DNA of 64,000 nucleotides, from positions 1 to 64,000 of the forward strand of contig NZ_JRJG01000003.1 in the NCBI RefSeq assembly GCF_000759435.1. Direction: 5' to 3'. The notes beneath the pieces were generated by a model, which saw nothing but the letters and a program-made list of their open reading frames with translations, was not told the DNA's origin and ran no database searches. Shown in pieces: positions 24,105-33,181 of the stretch. The stretch comes from Hoeflea sp. BAL378 (lineage in GTDB: Bacteria; Pseudomonadota; Alphaproteobacteria; Rhizobiales; Rhizobiaceae). The position numbers and the translations under genes are program-made. The first letter of the stretch is position 1, and each line of letters opens with the position of its first letter.

Positions 24105-25282
24105 GCGACCAAACCCATACGGGCCGATCCGCGCTGACCCGGCTCATGCTAGTTCTGGTGCCGCTTGCGGCCATGCTCGTCGCATTTGTCTGGATTGCCT
24201 CAATCGATCCCCTACGCGGTTTCAACAACGGCGCTCCGCCGGTCGAAGCGCCAACTGTGGAGCGGACCATTCTTGACGAGACCGGAATCGGGCTGAGGGT
24301 CCGCGCCGGAGGATCAGATCCCATGGTGATTGCCCAAGTGGCGGTGGACGACGCGTTCTGGTCCTTCACGCAGGACCCGGCCGGACCGATTGAGCGAGGC
24401 GACGCCGTCTGGGTCCGGATTCCCTATCCTTGGGTTCTTGGAGAGGCCCACCTGGTGAATCTGCTGTCGAGCACGGGAACGGGATTTGAGCACGAAATAG
24501 CGGTGGCCGTGCCGACGCCAAAGGCCACGGGCACCCAGTTGCGGACACAGGCGCTGATCGGGGCGATCGTCGGTCTTCTGCCGGTTGCGCTTGGTCTGAT
24601 GTTCTATCCGGCCATGCGTGGTGTCGGGTCGACCGGGATGAATTTCCTGCTCGCGCTGACCGTGGGTCTGCTGGCGTTCCTGCTCGTCGACATGACCGCC
24701 GAGGCGCTCGAGTTGGCAGCCGGGGCCGCCGCATTATTCCAGGGGTCTGCCATGGTCTGGCTGGCGGGTTTGTCGAGTTTTCTGCTGTTAATGGCGATCG
24801 GACGCTGGCGGGGCCAGCCCGAGGGTCTTGCCTTGGCGTTTTTCATCGCTCTTGGCATCGGACTGCACAATTTTGGCGAGGGGCTGGCGATCGGCGGCGC
24901 CTTTGCCGCCGGGTCGGCGGGGCTTGGCACCTTCTTGGTCCTTGGCTTTGCCCTGCACAATGTGACCGAAGGGATCGGCATCGCGGCACCGATGCTGCGA
25001 TTCCGTCCTCCGCTGTGGACCTTCCCCGCCCTGACGCTTCTGGCAGGCGGTCCGGCCGTGCTGGGGATGTGGGCGGGCAGCCTCGCCTATGCACCTCAAT
25101 GGTCGGCATTGGCGCTGGCCGTTGGCGCCGGCGCGATCCTCCAGGTGATGATCGAAGTCGGTTCCTACCTGATGCGCCAGAACCGTGACCGCCAGGCCGT
25201 GCTGTTTTCCCCTGCTGTGATCGGAGGCTTTCTTGGCGGAATCGCGTTCATGTATGCCACTGCGGCACTGATCAAGGTTTAG
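24101..25282 (+). CDS. ZIP-family metal transporter with N-terminal periplasmic extension
   Basis: 393 residues. The first about 145 residues comprise one helix (LMLVLVPLAAMLVAFVWIAS) and a non-membrane part; the C-terminal two thirds form a ZIP transporter with metal-site motifs GIGLHNFGEGLAIGGAF and GFALHNVTEGIGIAAP. It probably imports a divalent metal (Mn, Fe or Zn). The extra N-terminal domain is unusual for ZIP proteins. The start overlaps the multicopper oxidase stop. It lies beside MntR. Confidence 0.85.
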   Translation: MSDQTHTGRSALTRLMLVLVPLAAMLVAFVWIASIDPLRGFNNGAPPVEAPTVERTILDETGIGLRVRAGGSDPMVIAQVAVDDAFWSFTQDPAGPIERGDAVWVRIPYPWVLGEAHLVNLLSSTGTGFEHEIAVAVPTPKATGTQLRTQALIGAIVGLLPVALGLMFYPAMRGVGSTGMNFLLALTVGLLAFLLVDMTAEALELAAGAAALFQGSAMVWLAGLSSFLLLMAIGRWRGQPEGLALAFFIALGIGLHNFGEGLAIGGAFAAGSAGLGTFLVLGFALHNVTEGIGIAAPMLRFRPPLWTFPALTLLAGGPAVLGMWAGSLAYAPQWSALALAVGAGAILQVMIEVGSYLMRQNRDRQAVLFSPAVIGGFLGGIAFMYATAALIKV

Positions 25283-25438
25283 AGTATTCGTACTGGCGGG
25301 AATCATTTGTACGCCGGGATTTGGTGATCTGGCATGAAGCGTGTGGCGTTGCGCCATGCGACATGGGACCTGACCAATGCGCTCCACGCAAACTCGCTGG
25401 TGTCCACTTCGGGCGACCGCACAGTGGCGTGATGGCAC

Positions 25439-25469
25439 TTGAAGCTCTAGGGGCTTGAGGTTCTAAAGG
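25439..25469 (+). promoter_or_regulatory. MerR-type promoter upstream of the SCO-PCuAC-SCO operon
   Basis: TTGAAG (-35, 25439-25444), near-dyad CTCTAG-GGG-CTTGAG (25445-25459, one mismatch) and an AT-rich TCTAAAGG giving a 17-19 bp spacer. This resembles CueR/CadR-controlled promoters. The regulator could be the CadR-like protein at 17350 or one outside the window. Confidence 0.5.
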
Positions 25470-25500
25470 TAGGGGAACGGAAGCAAACGAACCAGTGCAA

Positions 25501-26088
25501 ATGACGGGTGTGCAGAAGATTCTCTGGGGGGTGGCTGGTGCGGCTTTGTTGGTCTTCGCCGGGCTCGTGCTTATGGCAAACCGTGCGACAGCACCCCCGG
25601 CTGATACTCCCTTCCGCCCAACTTTCGCGCTGCCCGATGCTGAAGGGCGGCTTCGGACCGCGGAAGAATTTTCGGGCAAGCATCTTCTGGTATTTTTCGG
25701 CTTCACCAACTGCCCTGATGTCTGTCCCAGGACGCTGATCGAGGTTGCGCAGGTGATGGATGGTCTTGGCGGTCAGGCTGACCTTGTGCAACCGCTGTTC
25801 ATCTCCATCGACCCGACACGAGACCGCGGCCTGGAACTTGCTGAATATACTGCGGCTTTTCACCCCTCAATCCTCGGTCTGGCCGGCGAGGAGGCGCAGA
25901 CCCGCGCGGCAGCCGGCAGTTTCCGGATTCTCTATGAGCGCGAGAACAATTCCGGCGCGCCGGACGGTTACACTATGGCACACAGCGCATCACTCTACCT
26001 GATCGGACCTGACGGAGACTGGCTGCGTCAGTTCAGCTATGGCACGCCAGCAAGTGAAAACCTGAACGACCTCAAGCAAAGATTGTGA
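25501..26088 (+). CDS. SCO1/SenC family copper chaperone (copy 1)
   Basis: 195 residues. An N-terminal helix anchors a thioredoxin-like domain with copper site CxxxC in FGFTNCPDVCPRTL and the distal His in MAHSASLYL. SCO proteins deliver copper to the CuA site of cytochrome oxidase. ATG 25501 chosen (a GTG two codons earlier exists). The stop overlaps the start of a PCuAC gene. Confidence 0.9.
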   Translation: MTGVQKILWGVAGAALLVFAGLVLMANRATAPPADTPFRPTFALPDAEGRLRTAEEFSGKHLLVFFGFTNCPDVCPRTLIEVAQVMDGLGGQADLVQPLFISIDPTRDRGLELAEYTAAFHPSILGLAGEEAQTRAAAGSFRILYERENNSGAPDGYTMAHSASLYLIGPDGDWLRQFSYGTPASENLNDLKQRL

Positions 26089-26567
26089 ATACGATGAAAT
26101 ATCTTCTGACCGCTCTCCTTCTCAGCCTATCCGCCACCCCGGTGCTGGCGTGTGAAACCGTTCAACTTGGCTCGCTCGAAATCTCGGAAGCCTGGTCGCG
26201 AGCTTCGATCGGAATGGCCCGGCCCGGCGCCTTCTACGTCACCATCCGCAACATCGGCGCGACGGACGATGCGCTTGCCGGCATCGCGACGCCGGTGTCC
26301 GGAAAGCCCATGCTGCACGAAACGGTGGTGAAGGATGGCGTGGCTTCGATGCCGCACGCGCCGGCGATCCCCGTGCCAGCAGATTCCACCGTGCAATTGG
26401 AGCCAGGCGGCTATCACGGCATGCTGATGGGTCTTACACAGGTGCTGAAGGAAGGCGAGACGTTCCCGGTTACACTGACGTTCCGCGATGCAGGCGACGT
26501 GACCGTTCCCGTGGCGATCCGGGGAATGGGTGCGAAAGATGCAGGCTGCGTGGACAAAAAAGATTGA
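26085..26567 (+). CDS. PCuAC-type periplasmic copper chaperone
   Basis: 160 residues with signal peptide (LLTALLLSLSATPVLA). Copper motif H-x10-M...H-x-M: HETVVKDGVASM and later GGYHGMLMG; EAWSRASIG is a family hallmark. It binds Cu(I) and works with SCO in CuA assembly. GTG 26085 overlaps the SCO stop; ATG 26094 is the alternative. It sits between two SCO genes. Confidence 0.9.
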   Translation: MNTMKYLLTALLLSLSATPVLACETVQLGSLEISEAWSRASIGMARPGAFYVTIRNIGATDDALAGIATPVSGKPMLHETVVKDGVASMPHAPAIPVPADSTVQLEPGGYHGMLMGLTQVLKEGETFPVTLTFRDAGDVTVPVAIRGMGAKDAGCVDKKD

Positions 26568-27172
26568 GACGCCGTACGCTACTTGTTATCGGGGCGTCGG
26601 GCGTTGGCGCACTGGCCTTCACGCTCGGTCTGGGGTGGTGGCAGAACCGGGACAGCCTGCAACCGGGCTCCGCTCTGTTGCCATTGCCCATCGGCAAGAT
26701 GTCCTTCACCCTGACGAACCACCGTGGCGTGACGGTGACGCCATCAGAGTGGATTGGCCGCCCGACAATGGTCTTTTTCGGCTTTACCTGGTGCCCCGAT
26801 GTTTGTCCGACGACGCTGAGCGATATTTCGCTCTGGCTGCAAGATCTCGGCCCTGACGCAGACCGGATGAATATCTTTCTGGTTAGTGTCGACCCGGAGC
26901 GCGACACGCCACAGGTTCTTGCCGACTACCTGTCGAACTTCGATCCAAGAATCACCGGCCTGACGGGGTCACTTGCCGAGATCAAGCGCGCCGTGGAAGT
27001 ATTCCGCGCAACATTCGAGAAAGTGCCGAGGGAGGATGACTATACCATAGACCATACCGCCGGCGTGTTCCTGTTTCGGGCGGACGGGCGATTTGGCGGG
27101 ATTATCGATTATCACGAGGATCGGCGTGTGGCTCTGCCGAAGATCCAGAGGTTGTTGAAAGCGGCTAGCTGA
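26564..27172 (+). CDS. SCO1/SenC family copper chaperone (copy 2)
   Basis: 202 residues. The RRTLL start with an N-terminal helix is followed by a SCO domain: FGFTWCPDVCPTTL (Cu CxxxC), SVDPERDTP and distal His in DHTAGVFLF. The start is TTG 26564, coupled to the PCuAC stop. Closest in layout to the SCO copy at 40857. Confidence 0.88.
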   Translation: MRRRTLLVIGASGVGALAFTLGLGWWQNRDSLQPGSALLPLPIGKMSFTLTNHRGVTVTPSEWIGRPTMVFFGFTWCPDVCPTTLSDISLWLQDLGPDADRMNIFLVSVDPERDTPQVLADYLSNFDPRITGLTGSLAEIKRAVEVFRATFEKVPREDDYTIDHTAGVFLFRADGRFGGIIDYHEDRRVALPKIQRLLKAAS

Positions 27173-27600
27173 CCGGCTCTGTTGGCTTGGTGTTGTGGTC
27201 GCAAAACAAGCCGCCTTCACGACGAACTTCATGCGGTGCTCTTGAAGAGTTCCGACGTTGACCCGGCTTGCGGCGACAGGTTGCCTTTCGATCCTGTTGG
27301 ACCCCACAAGCTCTGATGTTCAGCCTGCCGTTGGGAAATCGGATACTTCCTCACTCGTCGCTAAACTGTTGTGGGTGGAAGCACTTTCGCGACATCTGCA
27401 ACCAATCAATGCGGCTGCGTTGCATGCCCCACCCCTGAGGAGACCTAAGCCCCCAATCACCTGTACGCTGGATGCGCTGACTTCAAGGCGCGCATGGCAT
27501 AGATTGCGTCACTCACATCCCGTTCTTGGGTCTGACAAAAAGATGGCGCCACCGGGATAGCCATTCCCGTAATTCCATATAGACCTTCCCCGAAGCCAAA
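27173..27600. other. About 430 bp without a supported gene
   Basis: Between the second SCO gene and the ACR3-like permease. Open frames here lack ribosome sites and protein-like composition. Presumably contains the promoter of the permease. Confidence 0.5.
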
Positions 27601-28587
27601 ATGACAAACGAAAGAGTTCGATTGACCCTCCTGCGTGAAACCCTGGAGAACCGTCAGATCCCCATCTATTTTGGCGCTGTCGTCCTCGGCATGATTGTGG
27701 CGGTAACTCTCAACGGAATGACGGCGCTGGAAATCGGCATCAACCCCGCGCTGGCATTCATGTTATTCGTGACGTTCCTCCAGGTCCCCCTAGCCGAGTT
27801 GCGAGTGGCCTTCTCGCGCTTTCGCTTTCTTGGCGTCCTGCTGCTGACCAATTTCGTTGTGGTTCCTGTTCTGGTGGGAGCCCTTGTTCAGTTTCTGCCG
27901 CCCGATCCGATGATAAGGCTAGGCGTGCTGTTGGTGCTTCTCGCGCCATGCATCGACTATGTCGTAACCTTCTCGCATCTCGGTCGTGCCGATGCCCGTC
28001 TCCTGCTAGCTGCGACGCCCGCGCTTCTGGTCATCCAGATGATGATGCTTCCCGTCTACCTGGGTTTTTTCCTTGGCCCTGAGGCTGGGTCTCTTGTGAC
28101 AGCGGGGCCATTTGTTCACGCATTCGCCTGGTTGATTGCGGTCCCGCTTGTCTTCTCCGCTCTCGTCCAGTTTTGGGCCATCAAAAGTGCCGCGGGGGCA
28201 CGTGTAGCCTCGGTTCTTGGGCTGCTCCCAGTTCCCGCGACAGCGTTTGTATTATTCGTTGTCGTGGCCGCTGTGGTGCCGCAACTCGGCCCCGCACTTG
28301 ATGACACGTTACGGGTCGTCCCGATTTACGTGGCATATGCGGTTATTGCACCCTTGGCGGGATGGGGCATGAGCAGGCTGTTTTGCCTTGATGCGCCAGC
28401 CGGGCGGGCCCTCGCGTTCAGTGCCGCAACGCGTAATTCTCTCGTCGTCCTTCCGCTGGCATTCGCTGTTCCCGGCGCGGTCCCACTCCTTCCTGCGATC
28501 ATTGTCACGCAGACATTGATCGAACTTATAAGCGAGTTGGCGTATGTCCGTCTGGCGCCAATGTTTGGTTCCAAAACCGCTGCATGA
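27601..28587 (+). CDS. ArsB/ACR3-like arsenite permease (bile acid:sodium symporter family)
   Basis: 328 residues, about ten helices. LVLLAPCIDYVVTFSHLGRA contains the conserved Cys and loop of the arsenic-resistance branch of the BASS/ACR3 superfamily; AFSAATRNSLVVLPLAFAVP is the second family signature. Probably exports arsenite at the inner membrane. No arsR or arsC directly adjoins, so the substrate is inferred from family resemblance. Confidence 0.75.
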   Translation: MTNERVRLTLLRETLENRQIPIYFGAVVLGMIVAVTLNGMTALEIGINPALAFMLFVTFLQVPLAELRVAFSRFRFLGVLLLTNFVVVPVLVGALVQFLPPDPMIRLGVLLVLLAPCIDYVVTFSHLGRADARLLLAATPALLVIQMMMLPVYLGFFLGPEAGSLVTAGPFVHAFAWLIAVPLVFSALVQFWAIKSAAGARVASVLGLLPVPATAFVLFVVVAAVVPQLGPALDDTLRVVPIYVAYAVIAPLAGWGMSRLFCLDAPAGRALAFSAATRNSLVVLPLAFAVPGAVPLLPAIIVTQTLIELISELAYVRLAPMFGSKTAA

Positions 28588-29066
28588 CGGATCCATCGAC
28601 GGAGGCCGTGACACGAAACAACGGCAAAAATTCCTGTATGGTGCTGATGCTGCTGACTTGAGACGGAGGGGAGCATTTTTATCTCTGCGTTCGTTACTCT
28701 ACCCGAGGGCTGCGCTTTTACTGCTCAGCCGTGCCTTCAGGAACCTATCTCCGATGAGATTGACGAAATACCTTGGGGACAAAGCATGCGGACGGCAGGA
28801 TGCGATACCTGCAAGCTGATCCTGACGGCATGACGGCATGAAGAATCGCGGGTTGAGAGATTAAATTCAGCAGCATCCGCGCGGCGGACCAGTGATCCAT
28901 CAGGATCATCCGCAGAGGCGGAAATGCCCAAGCACGAACGATGGGGCTCGCAAATAAATCGGATAAATTTTTAGAGAAATAAGTATAAATTCGTTAAACA
29001 TGCCCATTTGCGGGATATTATACTCTTCATTGTAATCCTCTCCTCAGCGAAGGGGAGAATAATCAG
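28588..29066. other. Long upstream region with a hairpin over the ribosome site of the next gene
   Basis: About 480 bp, AT-rich from 28940 onward. No gene is supported. Near its end CTCTCCT (29038-29044) can pair with AGGGGAG (29051-29057) with one G-U pair; this paired strand is also the ribosome-binding site for ATG 29067, so translation may be structure-controlled. Confidence 0.4.
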
Positions 29067-30131
29067 ATGCAAATTCAATATAAATCGAAAACATGTTCCA
29101 GTGTATCTGCATCCGCACTCGTGTTGCTCTGCGCTTCATTCGCACAGGCTTATGCCTACGAAACACTCGAAACAAATCCTGAAGTTCTTATGAGCTCCAG
29201 TGCCGCTGCTCCCCTCGTGCAGAACCGGAATGTCGCCTGGGGTTCAGCGTGGCTGACCACGGCATACCTCACCACGACCCTTGACCTGACCCAAGCCGGC
29301 CTCGCTCCCCTTGATCTTGATGTCGATCCTGTCTTTGACTTTGCTTCCACCAACGACCTCGCACTACCATCGGTGCTCACAAGACTTGCCGATAAGGGCC
29401 TGGCGGAGAATCCGGCTCTCAATGAAAAGACGATCGAACAGGCCCAGATCATCACCGCCTCGATTCCTGCGATGTCGGCCCCCGCTAGGGTGTCGATCAG
29501 CCAGACAATTCGTCAGGAAGCGCCTTTGTTCGGCGCCTACAGGATCCGCTTCGGCAAGATCAAGAGTGGTGCCCGCATATCCGGCCTGATCAAGAAGGCT
29601 GTCACTTCCGGCACACCCGACGACATTTGCACCGAAAAGTGCGCAGACCTTGCCGATCAACTTGCGTTGAGCGGATCAACTGTCAGCGAGCAACTCCGCC
29701 ACGTCTCAGCATCAGTCAACAGAATTGTCGCCTACAAGGCAGACGACCAGAACCATGAACGGGTGGACTACTGGTCGACGCCCGGTGAAATTCTGGATCG
29801 CAGCAGTGGCGATTGCGAAGACTACGCCATCCTGAAAATGGCTTTGCTGGCCCGCCTCGATGTTCCTATGAGCGCCATGGAAATAGTCGTGCTCAAGGAT
29901 ACCAGCCGTAATCTATTTCACGCCGTTCTGTCTGTTGCATTTGAGAATCGTAGCCTGATCCTCGACAACGTGACCGATGCTGTTGAAGCTGACACGGCGA
30001 AGGAAAGCTATGAGCCTCTGTTTTCGATTTCTGGCACCGCAAACTACGTATTCGGCTACAAGGGTGGCAAGTCCAACCTTACGGCCTCACTCAAGGAGCT
30101 CGGAGCAATTGCGCCAGGTGCAGGCTTCTGA
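29067..30131 (+). CDS. Transglutaminase-like cysteine proteinase (BTLCP), large form
   Basis: 354 residues with signal peptide (SASALVLLCASFAQAYA). The C-terminal 180 residues are a BTLCP domain: catalytic Cys in SSGDCEDYAILKM, His in LFHAVLSVAF, Asp in LILDNVTD. BTLCPs in alphaproteobacteria are periplasmic proteases of the LapG kind or of unknown target. The N-terminal 170 residues are not assigned. AGGGGAG precedes the ATG by 9 bases. A smaller relative lies at 35321. Confidence 0.85.
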   Translation: MQIQYKSKTCSSVSASALVLLCASFAQAYAYETLETNPEVLMSSSAAAPLVQNRNVAWGSAWLTTAYLTTTLDLTQAGLAPLDLDVDPVFDFASTNDLALPSVLTRLADKGLAENPALNEKTIEQAQIITASIPAMSAPARVSISQTIRQEAPLFGAYRIRFGKIKSGARISGLIKKAVTSGTPDDICTEKCADLADQLALSGSTVSEQLRHVSASVNRIVAYKADDQNHERVDYWSTPGEILDRSSGDCEDYAILKMALLARLDVPMSAMEIVVLKDTSRNLFHAVLSVAFENRSLILDNVTDAVEADTAKESYEPLFSISGTANYVFGYKGGKSNLTASLKELGAIAPGAGF

Positions 30132-30243
30132 GCGCATAAGCCTGGCACAATTCTCCAATCGAACTTGCATTTCCGGATGAAGTGACATGCGAAAACGGGG
30201 TGGTTGAACGATCCGGTCGACGGATTTTGGGTCAATCGGATGC

Positions 30244-30262
30244 TCTGCCCGATCAGGGCAGA
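30244..30262. terminator. Hairpin between convergent genes
   Basis: TCTGCCC (30244-30250), loop GATCA, GGGCAGA (30256-30262): a perfect 7-bp stem between the proteinase gene and the convergent antitoxin gene. It lacks a T-run, so terminator function is tentative. Confidence 0.4.
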
Positions 30263-30309
30263 TCACCCTTTCCATCGGCAACAGTGTGCGGGCGTGGCGG
30301 AAAAATCGG

Positions 30310-30513
30310 TTAGCTCAGCTTATCGGCCTCGTCGTTGTTGAGACGAAACGCGCGCCTAATCTCCTGCCCGTGGGTCAGGCTCTCATAGCGTTCCATCGAC
30401 ATGATGACGTAGCGCGGCTTGCGGTGCTTGGTGATCGCGACCGGCGAGATAGTCGCGGCTTCAAACAGATCGCCGGTCTTGCGGGTCAGGTCAGCGACGG
30501 CAAATTCTTTCAT
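30310..30513 (-). CDS. Orphan Phd/YefM-type antitoxin
   Basis: 67 residues with the Phd fold pattern: KEFAVADLTRKTGDLFEAA, then PVAITKHRKPRYVIMSMERY. Phd proteins bind DNA and neutralise a toxin of the Doc or RelE class. No toxin gene of suitable size adjoins on either side, so this appears to be an orphan or the toxin has been lost. Confidence 0.8.
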   Translation of the reverse strand: MKEFAVADLTRKTGDLFEAATISPVAITKHRKPRYVIMSMERYESLTHGQEIRRAFRLNNDEADKLS

Positions 30514-30804
30514 GGCTGCACCTCAGCTACAGTTAAGCAGAATATATATTTTTTCTGCAAACTTAAAGTGGTGGGAAGGGTTTTGAGCTTCCCCGCGTCT
30601 TCGCTGCAGCTGCTTGATGCGGGGGCAATGTGACGACCCGACCGTCCCTTTGAAATGGATCAGGTCCGCGGCCTGGCCCTGGACTCCTATGGCCGGGAAT
30701 GGTGATTTGCGCCGGTGTCCTGCCGAGGGCGGTAGGCTCATGCGCGACCTGCAATCGACAGGACCGCGAAAATGGAGCCCTGCGCCAGCAATAGCCCGCT
30801 TCGA

Positions 30805-31167
30805 TCAGCTGGTGCCATAGTTCCCGCAGGTATCTACGGCGCACGCGGTCTGCGCCAGCAGCGCGTCGCTAAGCAAAAACAGATCATTCAGACGTTGATC
30901 GCTCAGGCGATAATGGACAAAACGGCCGCGTTGTTCGCCGTAGACGAGGCCGCATTCGCTGAGACATCGCAGATGGTTCGAGGCATTTGACTGCGACAGA
31001 CCCGTGATCGCGACGATCTCGCCGACGGACAACGGCCGCGTGCGCAGGGCATCAAGAATTGACAAACGCGAGGCATCGGCCAATCCCCGGAACAGTTTCG
31101 TACGCAGAGCAAAGGTTGTGTCTTTGATCCGCTCCAGCTCTTCGAAATTACTAGACATATCAGTCAT
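30805..31167 (-). CDS. ArsR/SmtB-family metal-responsive repressor (CmtR-like)
   Basis: 120 residues. Winged helix VGEIVAITGLSQSNASNHLR followed by CLSECGLVYGEQRGRFVHYR; Cys in CLSEC and in the tail ACAVDTC suggest a CmtR/CadC-type metal site for Cd/Pb. ATG 31167 preferred; upstream sequence is not protein-like. Divergent from the HMA-CDF transporter, which it probably represses through the dyad at 31157-31176. Confidence 0.85.
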   Translation of the reverse strand: MTDMSSNFEELERIKDTTFALRTKLFRGLADASRLSILDALRTRPLSVGEIVAITGLSQSNASNHLRCLSECGLVYGEQRGRFVHYRLSDQRLNDLFLLSDALLAQTACAVDTCGNYGTS

Positions 31168-31176
31168 GGATGATAT
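31157..31176. promoter_or_regulatory. Candidate ArsR/SmtB operator
   Basis: ATATCA (31157-31162), eight bases, TGATAT (31171-31176): a dyad over the repressor start codon within an AT-rich divergent region before the transporter gene. Symmetry and location fit an ArsR-family operator. Confidence 0.5.
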
Positions 31177-31205
31177 ATATTCTCTCTTGAGTAGGAAAGA
31201 TAGCC

Positions 31206-32099
31206 ATGACAATAACAGCATCAGCGAACGACGAGGAGACCGCGCGCTACCGCGTCACCGGCATGGATTGCCCCTCCTGCGCGGCCAAGATCGAGAAGGC
31301 AGTGCGCTCGGTTGGAGTGGACGAGGTAAAGGTTTCGACTGCTACGCAGATCATGACGTTGCACGTAAGCGACTCCGTGTCCTGCCTCCCGGAGGTCGAA
31401 CGCGCTGTCAGCGGTATCGGTTACCGGCTTGACCGTCTAGATGAGCCCCAAGCCAACTCCGAGGGCGACATTGACGATCTGCCCAAGGACCTATCGCATA
31501 TTACACCGGCCTACAAACGGGCGCTGTGGATGGTGGTCCTGCTCAATGTCGGCTACGGAATCATCGAGATGTTCGGTGGCTTCATTTCTGGGTCGCAGGC
31601 GCTAAAGGCCGACGCACTCGATTTCTTGGGCGATGGCCTCATTACTTTTCTGGGCATCCTCGCCATCGGGTGGAGCCTTGTCTGGCGCGCCCGTTCCGCC
31701 TTAATCCAAGGCCTTTTCCTTGGGGCGCTCGGACTTGGGGTCCTTGTAAACACGGCCTATCGGGTGCTGGTGCAGCAGCAGCCCGAGGCCGAACTGATGG
31801 GCCTGTTCGCACTGGTCGCGCTCGTCGTCAATGTCGTTGCGGTTCTTCCATTGCTGTCCCACCGAACCGGCGACGCGAATGTGCGGGCGGTCTGGCTGTT
31901 TTCGCGCAACGACGCGATCGGAAACGCAGCCGTCGTCGTGGCGGCCGGCCTGGTGGCTTGGACCGGAACGGCTTGGCCGGACCTCGTCGTCGCCGCCGTG
32001 ATCGCCGGCCTGTTCCTGCAGTCGTCCTGGTCAATCATCCGCGACGCCCGCAGCGATTTGCGGGAAGCTTCGTCGACACGGCGGAGCGCTCCGGCATGA
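31206..32099 (+). CDS. HMA-domain cation diffusion facilitator-like transporter
   Basis: 297 residues. An N-terminal heavy-metal-associated domain (GMDCPSCAAKIEKAV, Cys pair) is fused to a CDF-like membrane domain: GYGIIEMFGGFISGSQALKA, DALDFLGDGLITFLG, and SRNDAIGNAAVVVAAG, which carry the D/N metal-site positions. The cytoplasmic C-terminal CDF domain is absent. It probably exports a thiophilic metal (Cd/Zn/Cu/Hg) handed over by the HMA domain. Regulated by the divergent ArsR-type gene. Confidence 0.85.
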   Translation: MTITASANDEETARYRVTGMDCPSCAAKIEKAVRSVGVDEVKVSTATQIMTLHVSDSVSCLPEVERAVSGIGYRLDRLDEPQANSEGDIDDLPKDLSHITPAYKRALWMVVLLNVGYGIIEMFGGFISGSQALKADALDFLGDGLITFLGILAIGWSLVWRARSALIQGLFLGALGLGVLVNTAYRVLVQQQPEAELMGLFALVALVVNVVAVLPLLSHRTGDANVRAVWLFSRNDAIGNAAVVVAAGLVAWTGTAWPDLVVAAVIAGLFLQSSWSIIRDARSDLREASSTRRSAPA

Positions 32100-32181
32100 T
32101 ATCGAGCCGCAAACCCGACCGCTCCTTCACGAACCGCGCCTTGTCGATCAGCTCGACCCGGACAACCTGTCACGGAGGAGC

Positions 32182-33181
32182 ATGAGCACTTGGATATGGG
32201 TTGCCGTTTTGTTGGCGGCCGTCTTCGCGGCGGAATGGGGTTCCGATCATCTGGCGGAGCCCCTTCGTAAGCTGCGCAAGCAGTGGGCTCTCAGCCGCTG
32301 CTGGGGGCTCTCTGATCGGCATTGCCACTGCAAGTCCGGAAGTCGGCGTAAACGTTACCAGTGCCGTGCGGGGCGTCACCGATATCGGCCTCGGGGCAAT
32401 GCTCGGCTCGACCGCCATCGGCATCCCCGCACTCGTCTCCGTCGGCTATCTCGCAACGCGCAGGCGCGACATCCCCGATGATCCGGGACATCAACAGCAC
32501 CTGCGCGAGCATCTATTGCGTGTTGATCCGAAAGCAGCAACCGTGCAGGCCCTTCCATATCTCGGCATATTGGCGCTCGCCGCTCTCCTGATCCTTCCTG
32601 CGCCCTGGCAGGGGCTGCAGCCAATTGATGGCGGGGTCCTGTTGGCCGCCTATGTCGCCTATGCCGCCCAGGCATTTTTTCGCGGCCGCGAGAAGCCCGA
32701 GCAGGTCGAGTGGTCGCGCAGGGGGATCTGGATGGCGGTCGCCGGCGTTGGCGTTCTCGCACTCGGCGCCTATTTCACCGTCATCTCTACGCAAAATCTA
32801 GTGCAGGCGTTCGGCATCTCGCCGATCATCGGCGGCCTGTTCATTACTGCGCCTGTTGCCGCCCTGCCAGAGATCTTCGCGTCCTGGAAGGTGTCGCGGA
32901 GCGGCCAGATCACGCCGGCACTCACCAACATCATCGGCGATCACGCCATGACCATGACGGTCGGATTTCTGCCCCTGGCGCTTGTCGGGACGCAGATCGG
33001 CAACTTCCGTCTGGTCTGGGTGAGTTTCGTCTTTGTCGCGCTTATGCCTGCGCTCTACGCGGCGTTCGTCCGCTGGGGCGGGTCCGAATCAGGCTTCCGA
33101 CGCTGGCAGGTTCTTAGCCTGGTTGGCGTCTACGCTACCTATGTAGCCGTCGTTGTCGTCTGGGTGCTGGAGCTGGTCTGA
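32182..33181 (+). pseudogene. Na/Ca exchanger-family (sodium:calcium antiporter-like) gene, frameshifted
   Basis: The ATG at 32182 begins MSTWIWVAVLLAAVFAAEWG and reads in frame to about RKLRKQW; the continuation LSAAAGGSLIGIATASPEVG is in another frame and runs to 33181. Adding one G in the GGG run at 32285-32287 restores a single about 333-residue frame with the repeated alpha motifs GIATASPEVGVN and TAPVAALPEIFASW, typical of the Na_Ca_ex family. It is either a sequencing error or a recent loss. The stop overlaps the next gene's ATG. Confidence 0.75.

Noticed and set aside
27258-27560. 100-codon frame before the ACR3-like gene
   Set aside because: No ribosome site, no signal or helix pattern, and a composition unlike the neighbouring genes.
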